Shown piece after piece: positions 32,459 through 40,472 of a DNA stretch of 64,000 bases; the stretch's first letter is position 1, and each line of letters begins with the position of its first letter. Source of the stretch: CAZFOB01 sp964520325 (GTDB lineage Bacteria; Actinomycetota; JAICYB01); NCBI GenBank assembly GCA_964520325.1, contig CAZFOB010000002.1:62001-126000 (forward strand). Direction: 5' to 3'. Position numbers and translations under genes: made by a program. The notes under the pieces were generated by a model. That model was given only the letters and a program-made list of their open reading frames with translations. It did not search any database and was not told where the DNA came from.

Positions 32459-34216
32459 GTGCATCTCTACGCCTCAAGGTTCCTCGCCGCTCTCGATCCC
32501 GTCCCGATCGACGGGCCGCGCGGCAGCGCCTTGGCCGACTGGTGGCCGCTCTACATCTTCGCGGGCGTCTTCGTCGCCATCCTCGTCGGCGCGTTCGTCG
32601 CCGGACGGAGCCGAGGCAGCGGCCTCATGAGGATCCCCGCCGGCCTGCAACACGTCAGCGGAGTTCCCGATTGGGCGGCGACGACGTTGCTCTTCAGCAT
32701 CTACGGACTCGCGGTCGCCGGGTTCGGCTTCTACAACGACGTCGAGTGGCACGTCGGACTCGGCCGCGACGACGACCTGTTCACTTCCCCGCACACCGCG
32801 ATCCTGGTCGGCCTCGTGATGATCGCGTGCGCGCCGCTCGCCGGAGAGATCGTCGCATCGATCCGTAAGCGGCCCGGCGGACTTCGCGTCGGCCCGTTGC
32901 GGTTCCCGTGGTCGACCGTGCCGCTCCTCGCACTCGGCACGGCGGCGCTGATTGGGTTCCCGATCGACGAGCTCTGGCACCGACGTTTCGGTGTGGACGT
33001 GACGATGTGGAGTCCGCCGCACCTGATCATGATCTTGGCCGCGTCTTTCTCCGGACTCGCATCGTGGCTGGTGCTCGCGGAGGCGGGCGTCCGTCCTGCC
33101 GGCCGATGGGGACGTGGATTGCACGTCGTAGCGGGCGCACTCACGCTCCAAGGGCTCTCGAGCCTCCAGGGAGAGTTCAGTTTCGGCGTCCCGCAATGGC
33201 AACAGCTCTACCACCCCGTCCTGATCTGCCTCGCCGCCGGATTCGCGCTCGTCGCGATCCGCATCGTCCACGGACCGTGGTGGGCCTTCGGGGTCGCAAC
33301 GGGGATCCTCGTGGTCCAACTACTGGACACGCTCGACGAGGGTGGCCCGGTGCAGACGCGCCCCGGCGCCGTATACGTCGGATCCGCGATCGTGGTCGAA
33401 CTCGTGGCGCGCGTGCTCGGCACCGATCGCCGTCTCCGATTCGCACTCGCGTCGGGACTCGGTGTCCTCGCCGTCGGATTGCCCGTCGAATGGGCGTGGA
33501 ACCAGGGCGCTCACCAGCCCTGGACGGCCGCGCTCTTTCCCGATGCCGTGCTCGTCGGCGGACTTGCAGCGCTGGGAGGAGCCGTGCTCGGCGCGGCCGC
33601 CGCCGGCGCCATCTCGGACGCACTCACAACCCGCCGCGATCGACGCGCCGTCCCGGTCGCGGCCGTGTTGCTCGCTCTTCTCGGCGTGGGCGTCGCGCTC
33701 GGACTACCGAACCCGCGGCGCGTTGGCGACGTCCGGGCAGACGTACACCTCGAATGGACGGACGATGAGCACGCGCGTGTCCACGCGACGCTCGACCCAC
33801 CGGACGCTGCGGTCGGCGCACGTTGGTTCACCGCGGGCAGCTGGCAATGGGGCGGCCGGACCATCGCGCACATGCAGCGCACGGGCAACGGCACCTACGT
33901 CGCGGACGAACCTCTGCTCATGACCGGACGGGCCAAGAGTCTCCTCCGGCTGCATCGTGGCGCCGAGATGATGGCGATCGCGATCCGGCTGCCGGCAGAT
34001 CCGAAGTACGACCTCGCAGAAGTGCCGGCGGAAGACCGCCGTTCCCGCTTCGTGGCCGAGCAGCGTTTCCTGCAGCGCGAAGCCGACCGTCCCGTCGGCT
34101 GGTTCGCGATCCTCGTCTATGCGTTGGCCGTCGGTCTCGCTCTGGCGTGGATCGTGTCGTTCGCCGTGGCGTGCAACCGTGTCCGACAACGGACGCCTGC
34201 GTCAGCACCCGCCTAA
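32459..34216 (+). CDS. Large polytopic membrane protein with extracytoplasmic C-terminal domain
   Basis: This protein is about 585 residues from the GTG at 32459; a TTG at 32429 is also possible. There are about 11 transmembrane helices up to residue 420. Conserved His/Asp/Glu motifs lie in the membrane part: FYNDVEWHVGLGRDDDLFTS, GFPIDELWHRRFGVDVTMWS and GEFSFGVPQWQQLYHP. A soluble domain of about 140 residues and a last helix follow. The family is not one I can name. The His-rich membrane motifs suggest metal or heme ligands. A clear paralogue is at 62722-64000. It is cargo between att copies 6 and 7. Confidence 0.75.
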   Translation: MHLYASRFLAALDPVPIDGPRGSALADWWPLYIFAGVFVAILVGAFVAGRSRGSGLMRIPAGLQHVSGVPDWAATTLLFSIYGLAVAGFGFYNDVEWHVGLGRDDDLFTSPHTAILVGLVMIACAPLAGEIVASIRKRPGGLRVGPLRFPWSTVPLLALGTAALIGFPIDELWHRRFGVDVTMWSPPHLIMILAASFSGLASWLVLAEAGVRPAGRWGRGLHVVAGALTLQGLSSLQGEFSFGVPQWQQLYHPVLICLAAGFALVAIRIVHGPWWAFGVATGILVVQLLDTLDEGGPVQTRPGAVYVGSAIVVELVARVLGTDRRLRFALASGLGVLAVGLPVEWAWNQGAHQPWTAALFPDAVLVGGLAALGGAVLGAAAAGAISDALTTRRDRRAVPVAAVLLALLGVGVALGLPNPRRVGDVRADVHLEWTDDEHARVHATLDPPDAAVGARWFTAGSWQWGGRTIAHMQRTGNGTYVADEPLLMTGRAKSLLRLHRGAEMMAIAIRLPADPKYDLAEVPAEDRRSRFVAEQRFLQREADRPVGWFAILVYALAVGLALAWIVSFAVACNRVRQRTPASAPA

Positions 34217-34260
34217 CGTGTCCTGTCTCTGAACTAATGGTCGTCCAGCGCGAGCTCGCC

Positions 34261-34307
34261 ATGGAGGGCCAGCGCTGTACTCAGGGGTCTATACGCCCCT
34301 CCGACAC
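34261..34307. repeat. att copy 7 (extended tRNA-Leu 3' half)
   Basis: CCCCTCCGACAC at 34296-34307. The bases to its left (ATGGAGGGCCAGCG from 34261) resemble the anticodon arm of tRNA-Leu (ATGGTTGAGGGCCA), so more than the acceptor end is kept here. Confidence 0.75.
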
Positions 34308-34515
34308 AAACCTTTAGCCACCGAGATGGTGCGGCCTCGCGGCGAGCGGGCTTGTAGGTCAAGCGGAGTCCGAGATCCTCGTAGAAGCGCTTTTGGACGA
34401 CGCGTTCCGGTGAGGCAAGTCCATCGCGAACGTTCAAGTCGCTTAGGAACTCGCGGAACTCATCGGCGTTGAGATCGGCCGGCGACGGTTCCGAGCGCAG
34501 CGGTTGAAGGCCTGC
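34308..34515 (-). pseudogene. Serine recombinase C-terminal remnant
   Basis: On the minus strand LNADEFREFLSDLNVRDGLA, then RVVQKRFYEDLGLRLTYKPA aligns with the last 60 residues of the intact recombinase and reads into the att copy as CVGGA. The upstream part of the gene is gone. Confidence 0.75.
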
Positions 34516-34548
34516 GAGAAGAGACGATGCTCAAAGCACTCTCTTCTC
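34516..34548. terminator. Imperfectly placed inverted repeat, possible terminator
   Basis: GAGAAGAGA (34516-34524) and TCTCTTCTC (34540-34548) form a 9-bp stem with a 15-nt loop at the end of the recombinase remnant. Confidence 0.4.
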
Positions 34549-34563
34549 GCGCGCCCAAGGCCG

Positions 34564-34591
34564 GGGACTTCGCCCCTTAGGGCGAAGTCCC
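34564..34591 (-). terminator. Strong hairpin after the 34593-35949 genes
   Basis: GGGACTTCGCCC (34564-34575) pairs perfectly with GGGCGAAGTCCC (34580-34591) around a 4-nt loop. It begins 2 nt past the stop codon of the gene at 34593. There is no U-run, as is common in high-GC actinobacteria. Confidence 0.7.
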
Positions 34592-34592
34592 G

Positions 34593-34889
34593 TTAGAGAT
34601 CGTCCTCGCGGAGTACGTCGAGGTTCCGGAACTTCAGGTCACCTTCGCTGATCTCGGAGAGGAAGGCGGCGAACTCGCCTGTCTCGGGGCGGCTCGAGTT
34701 CTCCATGCCCTGTTCGTAGGATCCGAACTCCACCAGGAGCAGGTACACGCTCTCGGCGTCACGGTCGCGGCGAAGAACAGCGCGGTGAGGGATGCGATGT
34801 CCTTCGGAGTTGCGTATCCACGCATTGAGCTTGCTGTTGAACTCGTCGATCCGACTCGTTGTGAACTCGATGATCTGTGTGAACTTCAT
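34593..34889 (-). CDS. Small dimeric alpha/beta-barrel-like hypothetical protein
   Basis: The 98-residue protein has the strand pattern of ABM/DUF-type ferredoxin-like barrels: FTQIIEFTTSRIDEFNSKLN, ESVYLLLVEFGSYEQGMENS and FAAFLSEISEGDLKFRNLDV. No catalytic residues are evident. It follows the methyltransferase by 7 bp and probably works with it. Confidence 0.65.
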   Translation of the reverse strand: MKFTQIIEFTTSRIDEFNSKLNAWIRNSEGHRIPHRAVLRRDRDAESVYLLLVEFGSYEQGMENSSRPETGEFAAFLSEISEGDLKFRNLDVLREDDL

Positions 34890-34896
34890 CGTCTGC

Positions 34897-35949
34897 TCAC
34901 GCCTTGGCTTCGAGGACGATGTTGAACGGCGTCTCGGCCACGCGCTTCAGCGTCGTGAAGCCGGCGCTGGTGACGATCTCGCGGAGGCGAGCCTCGCCGG
35001 CCTGGGCGCCCAGTGCCGCTCCGACCTCTTGGGACAACGAACTGGGCGTGCACAGGAGCGTCGAATAGCCGTAGTAGGCGGCGCCGACCGGGTTGAGGTT
35101 GTCGGCCAGGTCGTCGTTGGCGAACGGCTCGATGAGCATGAGCGTCCCGCCGGGGGCGAGGTGGTCCAGAACATGTGCGCACGCACCGGCCGGGTCACCC
35201 ATGTCGTGCAGGCAATCGAAAAAGCACACGAGGTCATAGGTCCCGGAGAACGTCGTGGCCGCGGCCACATCAAAGCGCACTCGGTCGGCGAGTCCGGCGT
35301 CGGCGGCGCGCTTGCGAGCGGCGTCGACGGAACCCTCGTGCGCGTCAAAGCCGACGACAGTGGACTCGGGGTAGGCCTCAGCGAACAGCAGGGTCGACGC
35401 GCCATGGCCACAACCGACGTCGGCGATCCGGGCCCCGGCGGTGAGCTTGGCCTCGACGCCGTCGAGCGCGGGTATCCATGCGCTGGCCAGGTGATTGAGG
35501 TAGCCAGGCCGGAAGAACCGCTCGCAACCGCCGAGGACGTGTTGGTCGTGAGCCCCCCACGCGAACCCGTCACCGGTCCGGAACCGCTCGGCGATCGTGT
35601 CGGTGGCGTAGACGGCTCCAACTGCGGTCTCGAACGCGCCGATGACGCACGCCGGGCTGGTCTCGTCGGTGAGTGGTACCGCATGTTCGTCGGGCAACGA
35701 GAAACGGCCGTCGCCGTCGTAGGACACATACCCTCGCGCCGCCTGCGCGCTCAACCACTCACGCACGTAGCGCTCGGCGGTGCCGGTTCGGTCCGCCAGC
35801 TCCGCCGGGGTGAGCGATCCGGCACCGGCCATGGACCGGTAGAGACCGAGCTTGTCGCCGATCACGACCATCGCACCGCCGAGCACTGCGCCGACATCAC
35901 CGACGGCCCTGCCCACGAACTCCATCATCTTGGTCTCGTCCATAGCCAA
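34897..35949 (-). CDS. SAM-dependent methyltransferase with N-terminal winged helix
   Basis: The 350-residue protein starts with a winged-helix domain (LTPAELADRTGTAERYVREW, about 40-90). The class I methyltransferase domain follows, with IADVGCGHGASTLLFAEAYP as the SAM loop and TVVGFDAHEGSVDAARKRA. VCFFDCLHDMGDPAGA and GGTLMLIEPFANDDLADNLN come next. The layout recalls small-molecule O- or C-methyltransferases. The substrate is unknown. It is the first of a two-gene unit with 34593. Confidence 0.88.
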   Translation of the reverse strand: MAMDETKMMEFVGRAVGDVGAVLGGAMVVIGDKLGLYRSMAGAGSLTPAELADRTGTAERYVREWLSAQAARGYVSYDGDGRFSLPDEHAVPLTDETSPACVIGAFETAVGAVYATDTIAERFRTGDGFAWGAHDQHVLGGCERFFRPGYLNHLASAWIPALDGVEAKLTAGARIADVGCGHGASTLLFAEAYPESTVVGFDAHEGSVDAARKRAADAGLADRVRFDVAAATTFSGTYDLVCFFDCLHDMGDPAGACAHVLDHLAPGGTLMLIEPFANDDLADNLNPVGAAYYGYSTLLCTPSSLSQEVGAALGAQAGEARLREIVTSAGFTTLKRVAETPFNIVLEAKA

Positions 35950-35958
35950 TTCCTTTCC

Positions 35959-36231
35959 TTAAGCGCCCTGGGGCGACGGGGTACGCGGGATGCGGTGTCG
36001 GGTGGCCGACAGAACGCCGAAGTTGGACACAAACAGTGGCGTCAGGTACGTCAGCGCCACCTTGAGCCAGACGATCGCGTCGGCTCGTCCCGCGACGATG
36101 GGGCTGAGCTGATTCATCGCGAAGAACGTCGAGCCGACTATTAACGCGATCGACACCGTTCGCTTCAGGTGTTGCGGCGAAGCAACGACTGAGACCGCTT
36201 CACGCCACGTGGACCACGTCGGTTCGCTCAT
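35959..36231 (-). CDS. NrtS-like small membrane protein
   Basis: The 90-residue protein has two transmembrane segments. HLKRTVSIALIVGSTFFAMN and WLKVALTYLTPLFVSNFGVL match the pattern of the NrtS (nitrate/nitrite transport) family. It sits 9 bp from the methyltransferase and may share its transcript, although no nitrate genes are near. Confidence 0.7.
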   Translation of the reverse strand: MSEPTWSTWREAVSVVASPQHLKRTVSIALIVGSTFFAMNQLSPIVAGRADAIVWLKVALTYLTPLFVSNFGVLSATRHRIPRTPSPQGA

Positions 36232-36286
36232 GCGACGAACGTACCGCTCCCCAGCCGGCGCTACCTCCGTATAGGTACGGGACTTT

Positions 36287-37342
36287 TCACGAAATTCCGA
36301 GCTCGGCGGCGCGCCGAATCAATTCGGTCTTGGCACTGACGCCGAGCTTGGCGTAGATGCTCACCAAATGCGACTCCACGGTGCGCTTGCTCATGACCAG
36401 CTGATCGGCGATCGCCTGCGCGGTCGCACCGCGTGAAGCCAGCACCGCCACCTCGCGTTCGCGCTGGCTCAACGCGTCGGCGCCGACACTCGTCCGCCTT
36501 CGCGGCCGGCTCTTCTGGCCGGTCAGGAAGACCTCGATCTCATCAGCGATCGCGTCGACATCGCCGAGCCATGCGCGGTGCTCCGATCCGGGCAGCTCCA
36601 CGTAGGTCGCGTTCGGAATGTGCTGCGCCATGTAGCGCGAGTGGCCGACGTCGATCCACGTGTCGCCGGCCCGATGCAGGATCAGCGTGGGTGAGGTGAT
36701 CCGCGGCAAGACGTCGCGTATGTCCAGCCGCATGTTCATGCGGATCACGTTCTGGGCCATAGCGGGACTGGCGGCCATGCGCAGATAGCGAGCCCACCAT
36801 TCGCGGTGCCGCTCGTCGTCGAACGCATTCGACTGCCCACCGTCCCACCACTCGCCCGAGGCCCAGGCCCGCTCCATCCCGTCGACAACCTCTTCGAGCT
36901 GTTCCTCCGTGGGACCGTAGGGGTAGTCCGGCCCGACGAGCTGGCGGGACCACGAGCCGTAGAGCACCACGGCTTGCGTCCGCTCCGGATGCGCCTCGCC
37001 GAACAGCAGGCTTAGTGTGCCGCCCTCTGAGATGCCGAGGATCGCCGCCCGTGTCGAGCCGGCCGCGTCCATCACCGCGCCGATGTCGTCCATTCGTTCA
37101 TCGATCGATGGCGGGCTCGGGACGGGATCCGACATGCCGGTGCCGCGCTTGTCAAACACGATCAGGCGCGAGAACGACGCCAGCCTGGTGAGGAACCGTG
37201 CCAACCGCGGCTCCTCCCATGCCACCTCGACGTGAGAGACGAAACCGGGGACGAGCACGAGATCCATGTCGCCCTCGCCGATCACCTGATAGGCGACGTT
37301 GACCGGACCACTCCTGGCGTACCTCGTGTCTGGCCGCAGCAT
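36287..37342 (-). CDS. Alpha/beta hydrolase fused to a LuxR-type DNA-binding domain
   Basis: The 351-residue protein begins with an alpha/beta hydrolase fold (residues 1-275). The nucleophile elbow is GISEGG, with an acid in AGDTWIDVGHSRYM and a His in ELPGSEHRAW. The last 65 residues are a LuxR HTH (LSQREREVAVLASRGATAQA, then MSKRTVESHLVSIYAKLGV). It may sense a small ester or lactone-like ligand through the hydrolase fold and regulate genes. Similar hydrolase modules occur next to adenylate cyclase or LuxR domains in actinobacteria. Confidence 0.88.
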   Translation of the reverse strand: MLRPDTRYARSGPVNVAYQVIGEGDMDLVLVPGFVSHVEVAWEEPRLARFLTRLASFSRLIVFDKRGTGMSDPVPSPPSIDERMDDIGAVMDAAGSTRAAILGISEGGTLSLLFGEAHPERTQAVVLYGSWSRQLVGPDYPYGPTEEQLEEVVDGMERAWASGEWWDGGQSNAFDDERHREWWARYLRMAASPAMAQNVIRMNMRLDIRDVLPRITSPTLILHRAGDTWIDVGHSRYMAQHIPNATYVELPGSEHRAWLGDVDAIADEIEVFLTGQKSRPRRRTSVGADALSQREREVAVLASRGATAQAIADQLVMSKRTVESHLVSIYAKLGVSAKTELIRRAAELGIS

Positions 37343-37345
37343 GCT

Positions 37346-37600
37346 CTACACGCCGTCCACGGCGACCATCCGCCATATGCCCGCGCCTTCACGAATTGCG
37401 CACGCGGGGCGGTAGTCCTCCGAGGCGTACCAGTCGCGGGCTGCTTGCGCCGACTCGAACTCGATCACGTGACGCTGTGGCTCCCAATCGCCCTCTAGAA
37501 TGCTGATGGGTCCCCCATGGAAGCGGTTGGACCTCGGCAGTCGTGACGAAGCCCTTCGAGCTGTACCTCTGAGCAGCACGAACCAAACTACACAGCACGA
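37346..37600 (-). pseudogene. DUF1330-family C-terminal remnant
   Basis: ISILEGDWEPQRHVIEFESA and RDWYASEDYRPACAIREG match the C-terminal half of DUF1330 proteins, small ferredoxin-like barrels. The N-terminal half is unrecognisable and the frame starts inside the att copy at 37631, so the 5' end was lost. Confidence 0.65.
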
Positions 37601-37622
37601 GCCACCACGCCGCCAGCACGAG

Positions 37623-37642
37623 TTCAAGTCCCCCTCCGGCAC
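37623..37642. repeat. att copy 8
   Basis: TTCAAGTC followed by CCCCTCCGGCAC (37631-37642), 11 of the 12 core bases. TTCAAGT is a T-loop, so the T-arm is kept. The sequence to its right repeats that after copy 5. Confidence 0.7.
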
Positions 37643-37644
37643 CC

Positions 37645-37748
37645 AGTTGAACCCCCTCAGTGTCAGCGACGCTCGTGAACACCGATCAGACGCTGATGAC
37701 TTCGACCAAGTCCTGGATCGCCCGGAAGTCGTCGGCGTTCCGTGTGTA
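37645..37748 (-). pseudogene. VapC tail fragment, copy of 28950-29053
   Basis: About 100 bp are nearly identical to the region from att copy 5 into the VapC gene at 28987. The stop is at 37686-37688 and about 20 codons remain (TRNADDFRAIQDLVEVISV). The match stops abruptly at CGTGTGTA near 37748. Confidence 0.85.
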
Positions 37749-38462
37749 TTGCGCGGCAGAGTCGTCTACGGTTGCACGATGCGCGAAACACCCCAACCCT
37801 GTAGCGGCTCTTCGTTGTGAGGTGTTTCGAGGTCCCTATCATCATCCTCGCGCCGGTGGCGATCCCACCAGTCCGACCAGGACAAACTCGTCGACTCAGC
37901 CTCAGCATCAATCCACGGCGCGGTGCGGCCACTCCAGCTATGAAGCCCATACGACGGAGATAGCTCTCTTCCGTAGGACGCATGAGGCGACGCCCCTCAG
38001 GGCAAAGAAGCTGTTGCCTCCTCACCCGCGGCGGTCGCTGGCCGACTTTCGTATCGATCCTGTGGGAACGCAGGCAATGTCCTCCAGATCCGGGGAACAT
38101 CGCATGATCGACCTTCCCATGGCCTTTCGACGTAGTTCGGCAAACGCTCGTCGTCGCTTGGAGGGGCCGGGTCCTCGACAATATCGATGAGCCTCAGTCG
38201 CAAACCCGCGTCTATCAAGGCATAGAGAAGTCTGTGCATGATTCAACTCGAGCCTGGTGGCCCGTTCGCTCCCTGCGGACACGACACCACGGCAGTTGGC
38301 GAACTCGCAAATCGCCGGGCAACTCGATTGACGAGGCAGAGCGCGCATCGGAAGTGCGCTCACGCAAGCATGTTTCCCGAACAGGTCAGCGGGCCAATGA
38401 TCCGAGATCGAATCGTCGAGCTCCGCCGCGTTCCGGCCGGAGCTCTCCGACCTACCAGCGCT
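37749..38462. other. Degenerate region without a recognisable gene
   Basis: Several short frames occur on both strands, but none shows a family pattern or a good start. This looks like worn-out island DNA next to the right boundary. Confidence 0.5.
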
Positions 38463-38474
38463 CCCCTCCGACAC
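38463..38474. repeat. att copy 9, distal end of the island
   Basis: An exact CCCCTCCGACAC. It lies 13 bp before the start of an intact core-type gene, and no further copy follows. It is taken as the outermost boundary. Confidence 0.6.
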
Positions 38475-38487
38475 TAGAATCCGGCCG

Positions 38488-39279
38488 ATGAGCGGCACCG
38501 ACGTCCCGCAGTCCGATCGGGTCACTGTGGATCTTGACCCGGCGCGCGTCCTCGCGGCCTACGTCCAGCACCGGCGCCGGTTCGCGGCATCTGTCGCCGA
38601 CCTCGACCACGCGGTGCTGGCCTCGCCGTCCCGGTGCTCGAAATGGAGTGTCGCGGATGTCCTCCGTCATGGAGCCGACGTCGATGACTGGATGCACGCC
38701 CTGTGGGTCGGGGAGTCTCCCTTCTCCGCCTTCGACCCGAACACGACGCCACATGAGTTCGTGATCGCCGGACGAGCGATGTCCGACATCGATGCGCGCG
38801 ATCGGTTCGTCGCGTCGAGCGAAGGGATGGCGGCGGACATCGAATCAAGCGGTCGCGACCGGTGGTCGGTTCCTTCCGTGTCGCCGATGGGCAACGTTGC
38901 GTGGTGGATGAGTGCGTTACACGTTTTCTTTGACTCATGGTTGCACGAGCGCGACGTCTTCATCCCGATGGGGATCGAGCCGGTCGTGGAGCCCGATGAA
39001 GTCGTGGCCGTCTTGACGTACTCTCTCGCTCTCGTCGGTGGGCTCATGCGAGAGCCGATCGACGTCGTGGTCGGTGGGGTCCGGCTCGTCGTCGGCAACG
39101 GCCCGGTTTCAGCCTCACCGGTTTCGCCGGGTGACACGATCGCGAGTGCTCCTATCGTGGACGCGTTGTCGGGTCGCGGTGCGATGGAGGCGGCCCTCCC
39201 GGACCTCCCACCCGAAACGCTCGGCGCGCTGGGGCCGCTGAGCCGGATCCTGACACCCGCGACTCGCAAAGTCATGTGA
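38488..39279 (+). CDS. Mycothiol-dependent maleylpyruvate isomerase/DinB-like protein
   Basis: The 263-residue protein has the helical bundle of the MDMPI N-terminal family. SRCSKWSVADVLRHGADVDD is a typical W-x-V-x-D-V-L-x-H segment with a metal-ligand His, and SALHVFFDSWLHERDVFIPM carries the later His. A smaller C-terminal domain starts near residue 185. Members act as thiol-dependent (mycothiol) isomerases or transferases. Because att copy 9 is directly upstream, its native promoter may have been replaced. Confidence 0.75.
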   Translation: MSGTDVPQSDRVTVDLDPARVLAAYVQHRRRFAASVADLDHAVLASPSRCSKWSVADVLRHGADVDDWMHALWVGESPFSAFDPNTTPHEFVIAGRAMSDIDARDRFVASSEGMAADIESSGRDRWSVPSVSPMGNVAWWMSALHVFFDSWLHERDVFIPMGIEPVVEPDEVVAVLTYSLALVGGLMREPIDVVVGGVRLVVGNGPVSASPVSPGDTIASAPIVDALSGRGAMEAALPDLPPETLGALGPLSRILTPATRKVM

Positions 39280-39389
39280 CGAGGTTGTCCGGCCTGCCAA
39301 AAGACCTCATGACCGAACCGCTCCACCCAGCTTTTGTTCCCTACGTCATGTCGAAACGTTCGTAAGCGTCGGCGTAGGCGCAGGCGCTC

Positions 39390-40403
39390 TCAGATCGCTG
39401 CGAGGGTTGATCGGTGGATCCACGTCGAGAGTTCTGGATCCGCGAGTGATCTGACGCGTTCCGCGTAGCGCCGCATCCCGTCGGCGTCGAGCAGGGTTTG
39501 CCATTGCCCATTGGTCCCGCTGTAGAAGAACTTCTCTGGATCACGCCAGATCGAAGCGGCCGGCCCAGGCGCGCGTTCTTCGGCTCGAGCTTTCATCGAG
39601 GCGAAGGTCGCAGCCTCGACCAGGGAGGGCCAGCGGTCCTCGGGCACATCGATCTCGACCCGCTTCGCGAGTGTTCGCATCTGGCCTTCGAGATCGGCTT
39701 TGAGGTCGCCGTAATGCAGGAGCACGATGTTCGGCTTCTCGCGCGCCTGCCAGAACGTATCGAGGTGATGCACAAGGTCGACGAGTCCGCCCATGCCGGC
39801 GTCGCTGTCGACCCATCCCCAGAAGCGCTCAGCTTCAGATCCGGGGCGGACCGGGATTCCGTCCGGCATCAGCTCGGCGAGATCGTCGAGGCCGACGGCC
39901 GCGCTGCGCTGCTCCATGAACACGTTCATGTCCATGTTCGCGAAGTGGTGATCCCACGAGATGGCGACATCGCGAGGATCGCGTGCCACCGTGATGTACG
40001 TGACGCGATCGTCGAACGGAAGACCATCGAGCGGGGTGTGGGACTTGATGAACCGCCGGTGCTGCTGTCCTTCGAGCTGGGCTCGAACGTCGTCGATCTT
40101 GTCGAGCAGCATGTCGGGCCACGGCGATAGGACCGTGAGCGGAAGAGGAAGGTCGGGCGACTTGAAGACCAGCAAGGCACAGATCATCTGCGTCCACGTC
40201 GTTCCGCATTTGGACGGTGTCGAGATGACGATGTCGCCGTCGCGGAACGCGAAGCCGTCCCAGCGAGCGTTGTCCATGACGAGGTTGCGATAACGAACGA
40301 GCGGTGCGTCCAAGATTGCCTTCCTGGTGGTGATGGTGCCCGGTGACCTCACGTCGGGCCGTGATGGCCCCGCCGAAGAGATGCTAGACGGAACGACGTT
40401 CAT
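39390..40403 (-). CDS. Sulfotransferase
   Basis: This is a cytosolic-type sulfotransferase of 337 residues. ISTPSKCGTTWTQMICALL is the 5'-phosphosulfate loop for PAPS, TYITVARDPRDVAISWDHHF the 3'-phosphate site, and PGPAASIWRDPEKFFYSGTN lies near the C-terminal GxxGxW-like end. RRFIKSHTPLDGLP holds the region of the catalytic His. It transfers sulfate to an alcohol or amine; the acceptor is unknown. ATG 40403 is preferred to the TTG at 40424. Confidence 0.9.
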   Translation of the reverse strand: MNVVPSSISSAGPSRPDVRSPGTITTRKAILDAPLVRYRNLVMDNARWDGFAFRDGDIVISTPSKCGTTWTQMICALLVFKSPDLPLPLTVLSPWPDMLLDKIDDVRAQLEGQQHRRFIKSHTPLDGLPFDDRVTYITVARDPRDVAISWDHHFANMDMNVFMEQRSAAVGLDDLAELMPDGIPVRPGSEAERFWGWVDSDAGMGGLVDLVHHLDTFWQAREKPNIVLLHYGDLKADLEGQMRTLAKRVEIDVPEDRWPSLVEAATFASMKARAEERAPGPAASIWRDPEKFFYSGTNGQWQTLLDADGMRRYAERVRSLADPELSTWIHRSTLAAI

Positions 40404-40472
40404 CGCATAGACAGAGACACGCAATCATTGGTCGACTGCTCGAGATTCATCGGCCCGGAGAAGGAGGCGCAC

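Larger units (their letters stand above)
13774..38474. mobile_element. Mosaic genomic island built on tRNA-Leu(GAG), divided by copies of the tRNA 3' end
   Basis: The 12-mer CCCCTCCGACAC from the tRNA 3' end is found exactly at 13774, 25413, 27126, 34296 and 38463. Near-copies lie at 28010, 28935, 29769 and 37631. I found no copy of the 12-mer outside this span. The first interval carries a full-length serine recombinase. Tails of similar recombinases abut the copies at 25413 and 34296, and a mid-gene fragment lies at 22.1-22.6 kb. Cargo consists of toxin-antitoxin pairs, redox enzymes, methyltransferase and membrane genes, with many broken genes. This fits repeated integration at the tRNA, with the newest element nearest to it. 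Confidence 0.75.

Noticed and set aside
13774..38474. True integron or CRISPR array
   Set aside because: No IntI-type integrase lies in the array, no attC-like hairpins were seen at the repeats, and the repeats are tRNA-derived and unevenly spaced. No CRISPR-like regular spacing or cas gene is present.
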